Under the pieces are notes generated by a model. It ran no database searches. It saw only the letters and a program-made list of their open reading frames with translations, and was not told where the DNA came from. A stretch of DNA of 64,000 nt from Selaginella moellendorffii (lineage: Eukaryota; Streptophyta; Lycopodiopsida; Selaginellales; Selaginellaceae), in NCBI RefSeq assembly GCF_000143415.4, contig NW_003314292.1:1315666-1379665 (forward strand). The letters are read 5' to 3'. Shown here piece by piece: positions 1-10,899 of this stretch. The translations under genes and the position numbers were made by a program. How positions within the stretch are numbered: position 1 is the first letter of the stretch; each line of letters opens with the position of its first letter.

Positions 1-659
1 CCATTTGCTGCCTTAACACTCTTGGATCCAATTCAAGAGCAGCTGTACATATTTGCATTTGCGGGCATGGAATGGGAATCCGTATCAAGGTCTACCAAAA
101 TCTCCTTGAGGAGTGCCCTCTACGCGGCTGTTAACACATTTAAGAAGAGGCAAGGAAAGCTGCTTATTGATAAATATATTAAGTTCGTTTTTTCTTTCAT
201 GCAGCTCACAGCGTCCCACATCAAAGAGGAAATGAAGAAAATACTGGTATGGATGGTACCATAAGCATCGAACACAACGAAGAAGTAACGATGTTTAAAA
301 CTAGAGCAGCAGCTCGCGACTGTTTGATTGATGCTTTTGGTTTTTTTCTACGTGCAGAGCGCACCATGGAGTCGGGTGGGTTGGAGATATTTCTTTATGC
401 TTTTGCTTTACTCTAACCATGAGAATTCTACTCCATATGGATCCAGGAAAACAGCCATCATCAAACTGGACCTCCTCCTGATAAGCCTAGCCAAGAGCAA
501 CATGATCCACAAGAGGTCCCCGCACAAAGTCTCCCTTCTGCTCGCCGGTGAAGAAGATGTCTGGCAGAAGATCTAAGAGAACGAGTTGTCTCCTCAGCAT
601 CCTCGCAATGGCTGTACGAGGTGTGCCTCAACTCTTATTTAATGTTTTAAAACTCGTAT
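1..659. other. No recognisable gene; possible fragment debris
   Basis: Short open stretches exist on the + strand (80 and 82 codons), but none resembles a family I know. A pyrimidine tract followed by CAG near 357 looks like a splice acceptor, so this may be the truncated 5' side of the fragment that follows. Nothing firmer can be said. Confidence 0.3.
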
Positions 660-1435
660 GCCTTGCGATATGCATGAAAGATTACATGAAGGTGGATAAA
701 CAACTCTCGCTCAACTCTTTCATAAAACTACCGCTAAGAAGAACGATGCCTGCCGAGCTGGGGAAAATGGTGCATATTCTGCTCCTAAATGCGTTACAGG
801 ACAACCTACTCATCAACTGGATCTACGATAAACATAAAATTCTTCTGGGGGCCATACAACTATAAACCCGGGGAAGTACCTGACGAGTTTTTTTCGCCAG
901 GATCTCACACGAGAATGGTAGAAAGGAAAAAGAAGATGTGAGGAGGACGAGGACGGGAGGGTAGAGGTGAAGCTTTGAAATTGAGAAGTGAGGTGAATGA
1001 GGACGAGGACGAGGGAACACAAAGCTTCGGTGAAGTGGATGGAGATGAAAAAGAAACCACGCGGTTTTGGTAAGTTGACCATGAGCTTTTTCGATAGCCT
1101 CCGGCGGTGGAGAGAAGACAAAGAACCTCTCCAGCCAGTCTTCCTTGGACCTTTTCGAGAGCGCATGGAAGCGGTGAAGATAACTTCTTGCACCTTCCTT
1201 GCGTTTAGAATCTTGAGAGGAAGAAACGACTCTGCGAAACCAACGCTCAGATCTCTTGGCAGGACGTCCTTTTGGTCGCAATGCAATCTTAGTGGCAGTG
1301 GAACAACTGGACACAGGAAACAGGAGATGAACAGGGATATATAAAGCAGCCAAACCATTCCAGGGGCCAGCCATGTCGGCCAACTGTATTCTTCACCGGG
1401 AGAAGTGACCCTCTGGATGATCAGTAGCCGCCGCA
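660..1435 (+). pseudogene. TIC100 3' gene fragment, copy 1
   Basis: This stretch aligns by eye to the distal exons of the TIC100 gene at 23.0-26.5 kb. Recognisable pieces are LNSFIKLPLRRTMPAELG (near 712-765), LINWIYDKH (near 808) and KKPRGFGK (near 1050), followed by the C-terminal WWRED-type region and then by bases matching the start of the SLAC1-type gene (GTGACCCTCTGGAT near 1405). The reading frame is broken repeatedly and a large internal part (acidic coiled coil) is missing. Bases that are intronic in the parent (after GGGAAAATGGT) are kept, so the copy was made from genomic DNA and not from mRNA. Confidence 0.8.
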
Positions 1436-1743
1436 AGTCTTTTTCTTTATCTCATATTTTTCTCGAAACTTATTCATCACAGGCTTGGTTGGTAAAATAA
1501 CTTACCAGTTTGAGAAATTTTCCAGTTCAGTGCCAGGTTGAAGATTTTTTTCTCAAGTAAGAAAGACCACAACTTTCTCATGGCTTATGTGCAGATTGTA
1601 GATCAACCAAACTAGCTACTCACGAAGACAGTGGCCCTTCGCTCGCAGCAAGCGTATGTTTGATTTCTTACTTTAGAATGGAATGGAGATATTCTTACCT
1701 TGCAACTTCAGCTGCCAAATCCCGTCAGGATCGACGAATTCAT

Positions 1744-2351
1744 TTAAAAACATGTTTTCTCTTGTGGTGGAGAAGTCTGGAGAGTTCTCTTTGCGAATTT
1801 ACTCTTACAATCTTCTCTTTTCTGTAGAAGCATGGCGTGAATGAGACAGAGTGGCGCGGAGGTGGCGGTCTCGCTCAACAATGTTGCAGTAATTTTGTGA
1901 GCCATATCCTTCAACAGTGGGCAATCAGGTGTCAAGTAAAGTTCCAAGTCTACTGGACTTCAAGGTTGCCGGAAGAAGCAGTATCTCTTCTTGCTGGCCA
2001 ACGCGCTGGACGAGGAGCATTTGCAGGAGCGCTTTACGGCGAGCGTAACAAGGAGCAAGATATCTGGCTGGTGATAAAGCCCAAGTTCATGGAGAAATTC
2101 CCAGAGCTTCCGGCACGACTCATCAGGCCCGCAGTGGGTCTCATCTCCACTGACCCCGTCTGGATCACATAAGTTCCTCCTGTTGGGTTTTCTTTCGCTC
2201 TCATTGATCTTCATGGATTCATGGATCGATCGCGCGTGACCTTGTCGGAATCGAGGATCGCGGAAGGCGCATTGCGCTTCGTCGCGTAGTGCCGTGGCGA
2301 TCCTGCCCTCGACGAAGATCTCCACCTGGCTCGCCAGGTTTCCCTCAGCGC
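1744..2351. other. Unidentified sequence, partly repeated at 3.84-3.96 kb
   Basis: Both strands are open for long stretches (111 codons on +, 131 on -) but neither translation is recognised. About 110 bases from 1983 recur, with gaps, at 3838-3962 beside the MFS-like unit, which suggests a duplicated exon-sized piece. In the third + frame the repeated part reads SLLANALDEEHLQERF, which looks protein-like, but no family is claimed. Confidence 0.3.
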
Positions 2352-2612
2352 TCACGGCAGCTCAAGAAGCCGAAGGCTAGTCCAGATCACGAGCGGCATC
2401 CCTTGAAGAGACCCCGTGATCCATACCATGTAAGAGCTCCAGGGCATTGGGGAGTCGATGGTTCCGATGATCACCTCGTTCCACTGCGGCAAGAGCTCGG
2501 TGGTGTTTTCAAGATGCCCTACTTGGGCATATCCTGCGCCCATGGTGTTCCATGTCACCACGTTTCGTAAAGTGGCCCGGTAAAAGCTTTCCCGTGCCTG
2601 TGTGCACGGCAT
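2352..2612 (-). pseudogene. PPR protein fragment
   Basis: The - strand reads NVVTWNTMGAGYAQVGHLE and continues into a helix-like stretch, matching the S-type pentatricopeptide motif (N-V-V-T-W-N-x-M-x-x-x-Y-A-x-x-G). Only about one repeat is clear and the rest (WNEVIIGT...) has decayed. No start, no E or DYW domain. PPR proteins bind organellar RNA; this piece can hardly be functional. Similar debris occurs at 52.2-52.9 kb and 57.7 kb. Confidence 0.6.
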
Positions 2613-2924
2613 CTCTGTGTGTAATCTTCCACGTCGCAGCTCTCTATTGAGTTACGAAGATTCCAAGCCTCGACCAAGTTTCCAAACCAAAACAGATGCC
2701 CTCTCGGGGCATATGCTGAGACCACAACATTATGTGTGATATCATGTAGCTACTTTAAAAACAGAATGAAAAAGAAAGAGCGAAACAAATGTGAATTACT
2801 AAGCGGTGACCATGTGTACGAGCTTAAAAACTCGCGTGGAACCGAGGTGAGAGCTCACAACATTTTTTTACATTCATGAGAATTCAGGCACCAAAATATT
2901 AAAGTTCAGGCACACATAAGCCAA
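2613..2924. other. Intergenic, nothing recognised
   Basis: I see no coding or repeat signal here; it lies directly 3' of the MFS-like unit. Confidence 0.4.
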
Positions 2925-3786
2925 TTACACCAACGGACTAACTTTCCTGAGGCTCTTCAAATTTTCTGGTAGAGTCTTCCCTGTGGCCTCCGCAAACACC
3001 CTCAAAGCTTCAATGGCCTTCTCTTGTCGAATAGCAAGCAGCTGGTCCATATCCATTGTTGCTAAAGCATTATAACCATCTAGAATTTCTAGTGGGGACT
3101 CCAACAAGTAGAAGTGAACCAGCATCGCATAGACAATAGCAGCGCTTGATCCCACAAGTGCAAAGGCTTGAACTTGCCATCCAACTGGTGGAGCAATGAT
3201 GGCAGCCACAATACCGGCCACGTAAGCCATATACCTCATGAAACCGACCATTATGAACACAACCAAACCGCCGCCGTCGTTCCAATCATCAGGCAAAGGT
3301 ATTGCTGCTGGAGTGAAAAGTCCACAGTATAATATCACCACCAGCAGAAGCACCACCCACTGATTCGTGATCAATGCGGAAAAAATACCACTGATGCCCC
3401 CAACAAGAAAACCGTATGTGATAATTTTCTTTCGACCAAATTGAAAAAGCATAAATCCTGCATGGAGCTCTTGTTATCTCCAGAAAAAAAGAAGGAAAAG
3501 AAAGCTGACCTGACAAGATCCAGGCCGCAAAGTAACCTGCTACCGTTAACAGAGGGGATAACTGAGGGGGCCAACGTATGGTAGCCATATAAAACCCATA
3601 TGCAGTGAAGCCATGACAGATGAGATTCATCAAGAACTGCCGCCACATAATCCAGTGGCGACTAAGGTTCCAGCTCTTGTAGATATCAGCAAGATCATAC
3701 TCACCATTTGGGTTCAACAATCCCTGCTCCATAGGGTAACCTACCAATTCCTCTTTCCTTAAATAGGAAAGCATAGTGTCCTTCAT
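2925..3786 (-). pseudogene. Half-size MFS transporter unit, copy 1
   Basis: Two exons (3786-3510 and 3457-2925) join with GT/AG ends at ...ILSG|FMLFQFGRKK. The product has about six hydrophobic segments: FLMNLICHGFTAYGFYM, the AGYFAAW segment, the stretch after GRKK, QWVVLLLVVILYCG, an FMRYMAYVAG segment and FALVGSSAAIVYAMLVHF. FGRKK sits where major facilitator motif A (D-R-x-G-R-K) lies, and LLESPLEIL sits where ESPRWL follows TM6 in organic cation (SLC22/OCT-like) transporters. The acidic residue of motif A is absent. No second six-helix half is found in cis. A GTTAGT donor-like site follows the last codons, so these may be internal exons cut from a larger gene. Four related copies lie in the window. 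Family assignment is moderate; loss of function is inference. Confidence 0.5.
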
Positions 3787-4339
3787 TTGTAAACCTCCAG
3801 GGTAAAGTCCAACTTCAAATTTGATAGCCTAGTTGAAGCTCTTCCTGCTGGAAGCAAGCTGGCCAACGCACTAGGAGCATTTGCAAGATTATGGCGAGTG
3901 TAACAAGGAGCAAGATATATGTCTAATTATTCCCAAAGCTATTAGTGTGCCTTTCATCTCCACTATCAAGTAAGTTCTTCCCCTCCTTTTTAAGAAGTTT
4001 GTTCACAGTATGTTTTATTAGTACAACTAATTATTACCCCCTAATTGCAAATGAACCATATTTAAAATGATATATTTTGTTAGAACCAAAAAGAGATCAA
4101 AGTGCAATCATAAGATATGTATATAAATCAAGAAGTGTTGTACTAATATATATCAAGTACTCTTCCTATTTAAAAGATTCTCTTTTCTAGGGCTTTAGCT
4201 TTTTCAATCGGTTAATAGATGCTCCACAAAAGGAAATATATATGCATGGATGTTTAATATATATAATTACACTCACCCTCCCTTTTAGAGATGTCAATGT
4301 CTTTATCCACTCGTATCATAGTCTTATAGTGGATAGCTA
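3787..4339. other. AT-rich spacer
   Basis: Contains the degraded repeat of 1983-2100 at 3838-3962; the rest is low-complexity AT-rich DNA without recognisable coding sequence. Confidence 0.4.
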
Positions 4340-6810
4340 TGTTATTTGCTCTAATATTATATGCCGGAGGTGACTGCTGACTTCATTGATGATGTCTTAA
4401 TCCACTCAGAGGGGACGTAGGAGGAGCACGTTCATGATGTTTGTAAAGTGTTGGATCGGTTACACGATGTTAGTTTAAAGCTGAAGCGGTCAAAATGCAT
4501 GTTTGGGTCCAAGGACACAACTTATCTTGGGTATCGTATTTCTTGTGAGGGTTTGCAAGTTGATTCTGATAAACTTGTGGCTGTTCTAAAGTTCCTTACT
4601 CCGAAATGTGTGAATGATATGTAGTTATAGCGCATGTGATCATCGGATAAGATTTGGATATACTGTCATCATAGATCCTTAGAACCTTGGGGATAAATGG
4701 GGATAAAATAGCCACTAAAGGCTCTCTCATCAAGCAATTGCCCCTTTTCTAGTTGGCTTAAAGGGAGAGAGATAAGGTGCACTATAGCAGTGCTTCTTGG
4801 GCAAAATGCAATATCTCGGTTGTTTTGTGGATCATTTTTTTTATCACACTACACTGTTGCGAGCGTTGTTGAAGTCATCAATGTCATCTGGTCTTCAAAT
4901 TGTGAGCGGGCACTCGTGGATCTCAAAGAGCTATTGATGACTCCTCTGGTTTTGGCATATCCTGACTATACTCGACCTTTTATTTTGCACATGGATGCTT
5001 TTGACATTGGTTTTGGAGGTGTGTTGATGCAAGAGAGCTCGAGTGTGCTTAATTAACGCCATCCCATTGCATATATAAGCCATACATTACAACCAGCGGA
5101 GATGAACTACTCCACAATAGAGAAGGAGTGTTTAGTAAACTTCATACATATCTACATGGTTCTTGGACGTTACTTGAAGGTGACCATGCTGCTGTTATTC
5201 ATTATTGAAGTGGAAGAACCTAGTTGGTCATACTGCTCGATAGGTTTTGAAGTTTTAGATGTATGATTTTAATGTTGTTCATCTTTATGGCTGATGCTGA
5301 TGCCCTTTCTTGAGCTCCTCTTCCTTCTCCACTCTTTTCTCATATTTCTAACAAGCCTATTATTCTAGCATCTTTGGATTTTCTAGATGAGGATTTTGTG
5401 CCGTCGGCGGTTATTGTACTTAACGTTTAGTGTCCATAAGGCGTAAAGCAAAATCTACCTTCTTTTGATGAGGTTTGAGAGGCTCAAAAGATTAAGCTGT
5501 GGATTCGAAGGCTTCAAGATGGGTTTGAGAATCTTGCATCACTTGCTGATGACTTGCCTTTCTGGCATTTACATTCTCAAAATTGCCTTGAAGACAACCT
5601 TCTTTATTTTGTGGGGATAGATCTTAATGATCATTTACGGCTGGTGGTGCTTTCTGTCTTTATTCCGCAGTTTCTCCATGCCTATCATGATTCTCCTATT
5701 CTAGGGGGCATATGGGACATCGTCGTGTAACTGAGAAGTTGCGTTGGTCTTTCTATTGGTCGGAGATGCAACGTGATATTATCCAGTATGTACGCGCGTA
5801 GCTGTGTTTGGTGCCAAACTTGTAATACTTCCCCTCGTGCTATAGAAGGACAGTTGGAGTCAATTGTAGTTTCCTATCCGTTTGAGTTGGTGGCATTTGA
5901 TCTTATAGGACCTTCTCCATGGTTAACTACTAGCAATGAGTAATTATTATTGCTTCTGACTACTTGACTCGTTGGGTAGAAGTTGGTGCTTTTGCTAGCG
6001 CCTTTACAACTGTTGTTAGATACTTCCTCCTCAATCGAGTGGTGTTCCAGCATTCTTGTCCAAAGCGGATTCTTTTGGATAATGGTCTTGCATTTATGGT
6101 TGAAGCATTTCATATTTTGACGTTTTGGTTGGGGATATGCCACACTTTCACGAGTGCTTATCATCCACAATCAGACGGTCTAGTGGAACAGTTCGTTCAG
6201 ACATTCAAAGGGATGATTGCGAAGTATATGAACTTTCAGCATTTGGATTGGGATGGTTATTTGTTGTCTTTTCGGTATGCATATGTCACAAGGGTGCAAA
6301 GTTCTGTTGGTGCTTCACCATATAAACTCTTATATGGTTATGATCCAATATTACCAACGGAGTTAGGTTTACCTTCGCGATTGCCACGAACTGTTGATGC
6401 TAGGTCATAGGATTAGTATTTGACGAGCATTCTTCCACTTGTCCAAGCAGAGTCTACTTAACACTTAAGTCGCATACAAATGGGATAACAACAACACTAC
6501 AACTCTTATCATCATCCACCTGCAAAGTACAAAATAGATGATTTGGTGTTAGTTTGTTTTCCCCATCTAAAGGGCTGTTTGTGCAGTGGAAAGGACCGTA
6601 TCAGGTGTTACAGAAAGTTGGACCACAAGTTTATGAGGTTTAGCATGATGTCCAGCAGACTGATCCTCCAGAGATTGTGCATGTGCAGTGGTTGAAACAC
6701 TTTATACAAAGGGATCAGAAACAGTTAATACCACTTACATATCCGCCAATGCCTCCTCTTGATGTTCCTCCAGATCCTGGCCCGTCTACGAAAGCACCTT
6801 AATAGTCTTC
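4340..6810 (+). mobile_element. Degraded Ty3/gypsy LTR retrotransposon, pol remnant
   Basis: Pol domains occur in order on the + strand: reverse transcriptase end (FIDDVLIHS near 4383; KRSKCMFGS near 4490, then YLGYRIS), RNase H (FILHMDAFDIGFGGVL near 4978, then an ...ISHTLQPAEMNYSTIEKECL-like piece near 5070), integrase zinc-binding region (GHRRVTEKLRW near 5712), integrase core (LLDNGLAF near 6074; TSAYHPQSDGLVEQF near 6150) and the region after it (LVHVQWLKHF-like near 6675). Order RT-RNase H-integrase is that of Ty3/gypsy. Many stops and shifts interrupt it (for example just after 5053 and at 5800). I could not pick out its LTRs, so edges are approximate. Confidence 0.85.
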
Positions 6811-7249
6811 CATTATTCCAAAAGGAGGGGATGATATGAGGGCCAAGTGTACAATTACAATGCCATATATTAATATTAGCATAGTGGGATTTTAGTAGCT
6901 GTCGGATTGGTTTCAATCCGAACCACTCGCTCCTGTATATAAACTAAAGTTTTTGGGTTAATTGATATGCACATTTTTTGTATTCCCTTTTCATATTCCA
7001 AACACTCACTTTGCTTGTGAAACTTTAAATATATAAACCTAAAAAATAAAAAATAAAAACAAATATATAAACAGATTGTCACATAAGAATATTCTAAAAG
7101 TATTTTTTTTAGTAAAAAAGAAACAGTAGATTATTAAAATTTATTTTTTCCTTTAACTTTTTTAACATCTATTTAGAGCACTCTAATTTTTTCAAAATAA
7201 CATTCCCTTTTATCTGTTTACCCTGAAGAAATATGCTTACATATCCTAA
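6811..7249. other. AT-rich spacer
   Basis: Immediately 3' of the gypsy pol remnant and may include its 3' untranslated part or LTR; no matching second LTR was found. Confidence 0.35.
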
Positions 7250-7530
7250 TTGTCTTTTATAATACAACATTGTTTCCGATTCCCCAGCAGATGAGTCAGT
7301 GGCAAGCTCTCTTGCTCCACTTGTTGCCGTGCCGGAGCGCTAATTACCGTGTGTAGTCGTTTACCTCGCCACCTCGGAGGATTCGCGGCCTGAGCATTGT
7401 TGATCTCGGCCCAGTGATCAGTCCGCGAATTTATCATATTGTTTCACCCAGATGCTCCTAGTGTCAGCCAAATACGCTTGAGATGAACAAACCGCTGAAC
7501 CATCTTCGTTTCTCAACCGAATAAACAATT
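7250..7530 (-). pseudogene. Broken paralogue of the gene at 10.5-10.9 kb
   Basis: The - strand reads SIWVKQYDKFAD, then DHWAEINN, then a shifted stretch equivalent to VNDYTR-stop-LALRHG...SKRA. These align in order with SIRVKQYDSFNFADYDHWAETNN and VNYFTRQLALQHQQAGPPSK of the intact small gene at 10534-10899. A stop replaces the Gln of TRQLAL and the middle part is lost. The similarity continues past the stop codon of the intact gene into its 3' flank, so the copy was made as DNA. It lies head-to-tail next to the ribosomal S6 gene. Confidence 0.6.
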
Positions 7531-7571
7531 TTTTTGTTTTTATGTAGTACGGGGGTAGCGTAGAAGGCTTG

Positions 7572-8101
7572 TCACCGGGCCCGGAAGAGGTCCTCGTCTT
7601 GGACGTCCACCGAGGGGAGCTTGCCCTGCAGCGCATCCATCCATTTGGTACCCCTGTTTTTGATGAGTAGCCATCGCAGCAGCCGCTCGTCGTTGTTCAA
7701 GTACTGGAGCTGCTCGTTGAAGGCGGTGGCTGCCATGACCGTCATTTGCATGAGGTGCCCCTGGTTCGTCAAGCACGAAACAAGGCCCAAAACATGAAAA
7801 GCGTAAGCTCGCTTATAGAAAAAGAAGGCATTGAAAACACGATGAAAGAACTCGAAGAGAAGAGAACGAAATCCCCGGAAACGAAGCGAAAGAGGAGGGG
7901 AGAAGCAAAAATGCTGACCTCGTAGTGACGCCCATCGCGCTTCTTGATGTCGTATGCCAGGAACTGGCGGCCGAAGTACTTGACATCGGTGACGACGCCC
8001 TTTTGCTGGTATACCTTGTGCCCAATGCGCACCAGAATGTCGGTCATCACCTTCCTCTCCACCAGCGGCTTGAAGATCACGAACACATCATACAGAGGCA
8101 T
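7572..8101 (-). CDS. RPS6: Mitochondrial-type ribosomal protein bS6
   Basis: Component of the small subunit of an organellar (bacterial-type) ribosome, probably mitochondrial. Two exons, 8101-7919 and 7760-7572, with GT/AG ends join as GRHYE|GHLMQMTVMA and give 123 residues. The protein begins MPLYDVFVIFKP, continues through the beta-sheet segments of the S6 fold (GVVTDVKYFGRQFLAYDIKK) and ends with the LLRWLLIKNRG helix. This matches the plant nuclear S6 family member that starts MPLYD without an obvious presequence; length is normal. The start is the first ATG of the open frame and is the conserved family start. The region upstream (8102-8143) is the short gap to the next gene on the same strand, so the promoter lies in or near that gene's 3' end. 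Assignment is confident; the compartment is inference from the family. Confidence 0.88.
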
Positions 8102-8143
8102 GGCGAAGAAGGAAGAAAGGGGAAACCCTAAAACCCCTAAGCC

Positions 8144-9257
8144 CTAAGATGCGTGCGAATATGCCACTCGTTTTAAAATTTGAGCTGGTCGAGTGGGCAT
8201 CGTAGAGAGGAAATTGAGGATCTTCCTCAGCTCTTGAAGCTCATCCCGAGCTCCTCGGACTCGGGCTGCCGACCTCGTCTTTTTGAGCACCAGCGCCAAG
8301 TTCTCTTCTCCGCCTCGCATCCCTTCTGCCGCTCCCTCCTCCTCCTCGCCCGCCGCCTCCTGGTTGCACGAGTGTGAGTTCTTCACCCATTCTCTCCTCA
8401 GGAGCCCCCTCGTCCTCTTGGGATTGCGCTCGAAGACGTCGTAGTCGTGGACGTCTCCTCCGGTGGCTACCCCGCCGAGTTCTTCGTCTGGTTCTTTGGC
8501 GGGAGCAACACTATGCTGGCGGGGTTGGCGCGATCACTGGATTTGACCAGCTTGCGGCTCTTGAAGATCTCGACGCGGACCGTGATCATCTTGGAGGAGG
8601 AGTTCTCCTTTTGGAAGACGAGCACGTCTCCCTTGACGAGTTCGTGATGGACGCAGAAGGCCCGGCACCAATCACTGGCTGGATCGTCCAGTTCCATCTC
8701 ATCCTCCACTGGTGACCACTCCGGTCGCGGACGATCACCTCGGCTCTCCCGTGCGGCATCATCTTCTTGCATTATTTCGAAGGAAGAGTCTGCAGAAAGT
8801 TCTTTGTGAAGATATCAAAGGGAAAAAAGACAAAGATGGCGAAGCATAAACCTCGAGCTTGTTCTTCGCTTACCATAACGTATGTGCCGCTCACACAGCA
8901 CTGGTTCAAGACTTTAATGGTCCTGCGACTCTTCCTTGCGAGATGTTGCTGGTACTCCTGCGCGGCTTGGAGCGCTTCGTGCGAACTGGGCAGCTCCTCG
9001 CGATTCCGCCGCTGCCGCTGCCGATTGGAGGGGATGTAACTCGGCACAGGACTGTCTCCCTCGCAAGAACCTGCGAAGATACGCTTGAACAAATCTAAGA
9101 AACGAAGAGAGAGAAAAAGAGCGAGAAGGAAAGCTCTGACCAGATGGATAAGCTTCTTCGCCGCCGCTCGACTCCATAGCTGCGCTCTCGCTCTTCTTCT
9201 TGCTTGCTGAAGGAAAAACCTCGCTGAGAGAGCGTCCGGTCTACTAGTACGTCCCAA
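8144..9257 (-). CDS. Possible B3-like domain gene, frame uncertain
   Basis: Three - strand stretches look coding: 9257-8860, 8772-8467 and 8400-8144. The middle one reads SDWCRAFCVHHELVKGDVLV then FQKE...ITVRVEIFKS, which resembles the C-terminal half of a plant B3 DNA-binding domain (W..F....L..GDVLVF.....V.IF). The first ends at a good donor (ATG|GTAAGC near 8872) after LNQCCVSGTYVM, and an acceptor (CTGCAG) lies near 8790, but the frames do not join cleanly. The frame also shifts by one at a run of G near 8470, after KNSAG, into VHDYDVFERNPKRTR and an acidic C-terminus. It may be a real gene whose exons I cannot resolve, or a recent pseudogene. Plant B3 proteins are transcription factors; that role is only suggested here. 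Confidence 0.35.
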
Positions 9258-9370
9258 TGATGAATTATCCTGCGCCGTCGGTTGGAGCCAACAGCATTCA
9301 CGTACGAGGAAAGAAAATGCTCGTATCTTTCCAGTAGCCGTCGCTTTCCATTTCGTGATCTTTGCTCCAT

Positions 9371-10533
9371 TCTAGAGGCAACCTTGGAGACTTGCTTGAA
9401 TGGCTTTGCACCTGGAAATATTAAAAAAAGTCCACAGCATCAGTCAAAACTTCACCACCTTCCAGGTATCGAGTGTGTTCTTCGTTTCTATAGATGATAC
9501 TACGCGAAAACACCTTCCACAGTGATACGATGTCCGAGAGGCCTGACTGGTTAGAAGTCGAGGATAATGCTTATGCATCAAGAGTCCCACCAGGTAGAGG
9601 TCCGACCTCGTCGTGTACCTGTACGAGGGAATTCCCCCGTTGCCTTCTGCTTAGAGAATTCCCTCGTCCCAGCATTTTCCATCCCCGCTGTGCACACGCC
9701 TTTCGATCATCCAATACGTACTTTCTTCGCTCGTAGTCATACAAGACATTAGCTGGACGAATGAAGCCTGCACAGCCACATAAAACTATAAGCTCCCAAA
9801 GGTGGACGAGCCCATGTAAGGCCTTTAAAGCCTTGCGAATGCCAAGCACCATCTAGCTCGTCTTCGGAAACAGGCTCTCGCACGGCAAGAAGAGGAACAG
9901 TCATAACCATGTATGCTCGAGGTCGCTCCTGATCTTTCTTCGTTTCTTGGCGGAGGAATCACGGTCAGCAGTCGATGACACCGAGGTTGAATTCAGAACT
10001 TTGTTGCCCGAGGAAGTATCTTCATCGGTATAGACTTTGCCATGACTTGCGTTCAATTTCCCGTCTCATCTGGCAGCCTAAAATGTGTTCAAGCTTGTCT
10101 TCCACCGCTCTTAACCTGTCATCCACGTTATTTATCCTCTCTTCCACAATTCCCTAATCTCTGTCCTAATCTCTCTTCCATATCTAGCAATTGAGTGCCC
10201 TCCAAGGTCACTGGAGCACTTCTACACATTTTCTTTGCACCAATAATACGGCATACCCTGGCAGCTAACAATTCCTTCGCTCGTAACGTAGCTCTAGCTA
10301 GGGCTTATTAGCTAAAGGAAGATCCAAATGACTCACGGCCATATTCCGCGAGGAACGCCACTAAAGCTCCTAGAAATTGGAAAGATCTCTTCATTGCCAT
10401 GTACACAATCACATTTGCACTTCGTATGTGAAGTACAAACAACAAAGTTTTTGCTCCTTGGTAGTTTGTTCACAAGTTTTGTTTTGTGATACAAGATTGT
10501 TCTCGATCATCCCTCCAGGGGATGATTCGACGA
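9371..10533. other. Unresolved region
   Basis: A - strand stretch at 9852-9571 (93 codons, with PANVLYDYERRKYVLDD) may be an exon, but no partner exon or family was recognised. The rest shows no clear signal. Confidence 0.25.
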
Positions 10534-10899
10534 TCAGTGGCGAGCTCTTTTGCTCGGCGGCCCGGCTTGTTGATGCTGAAGCGCCAGTTGCCTTGTGAAG
10601 TAGTTCACCTCCTTAGCCAGTTGCCTCCTGTTCTCTTCCTTCTCTTGCTGGAGCGCCATGGCCACCATCCGCGTGATCCGGTCGGCATGGGGAGGATCCA
10701 ACGCCATCTCGTCCTCCATGTAATGGCAGTCCGGCCTGAGCGCCCTCTTGTTGTTGGTCTCGGCCCAGTGATCATAGTCCGCAAAGTTGAAACTATCGTA
10801 TTGTTTCACCCGGATGCTCCTATTGTTACCAGCCTCGATCGCCAAGTCGTTGATCATGCGCTTTAGCTGAACATACCGCTCAACGTCCACTGCCACCAT
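10534..10899 (-). CDS. Small unknown protein, 121 residues
   Basis: An uninterrupted frame from ATG at 10899 gives MVAVDVERYVQLKRMINDLA..., a central SIRVKQYDSFNFADYDHWAE, a charged helix with EKEENRRQLAKEV and a basic end PPSKRARH. I know no family for it. Support for it being real coding sequence is that a decayed relative at 7250-7530 keeps the same residues in order, with substitutions at several positions. No signal peptide or membrane segment is seen; the Lys/Arg-rich end could be a nuclear signal, which is inference. Confidence 0.45.
   Translation of the reverse strand: MVAVDVERYVQLKRMINDLAIEAGNNRSIRVKQYDSFNFADYDHWAETNNKRALRPDCHYMEDEMALDPPHADRITRMVAMALQQEKEENRRQLAKEVNYFTRQLALQHQQAGPPSKRARH

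Noticed and set aside
813-1436. 207- and 186-codon - frames
   Set aside because: They lie opposite the TIC100 fragment, whose + strand shows the family motifs.
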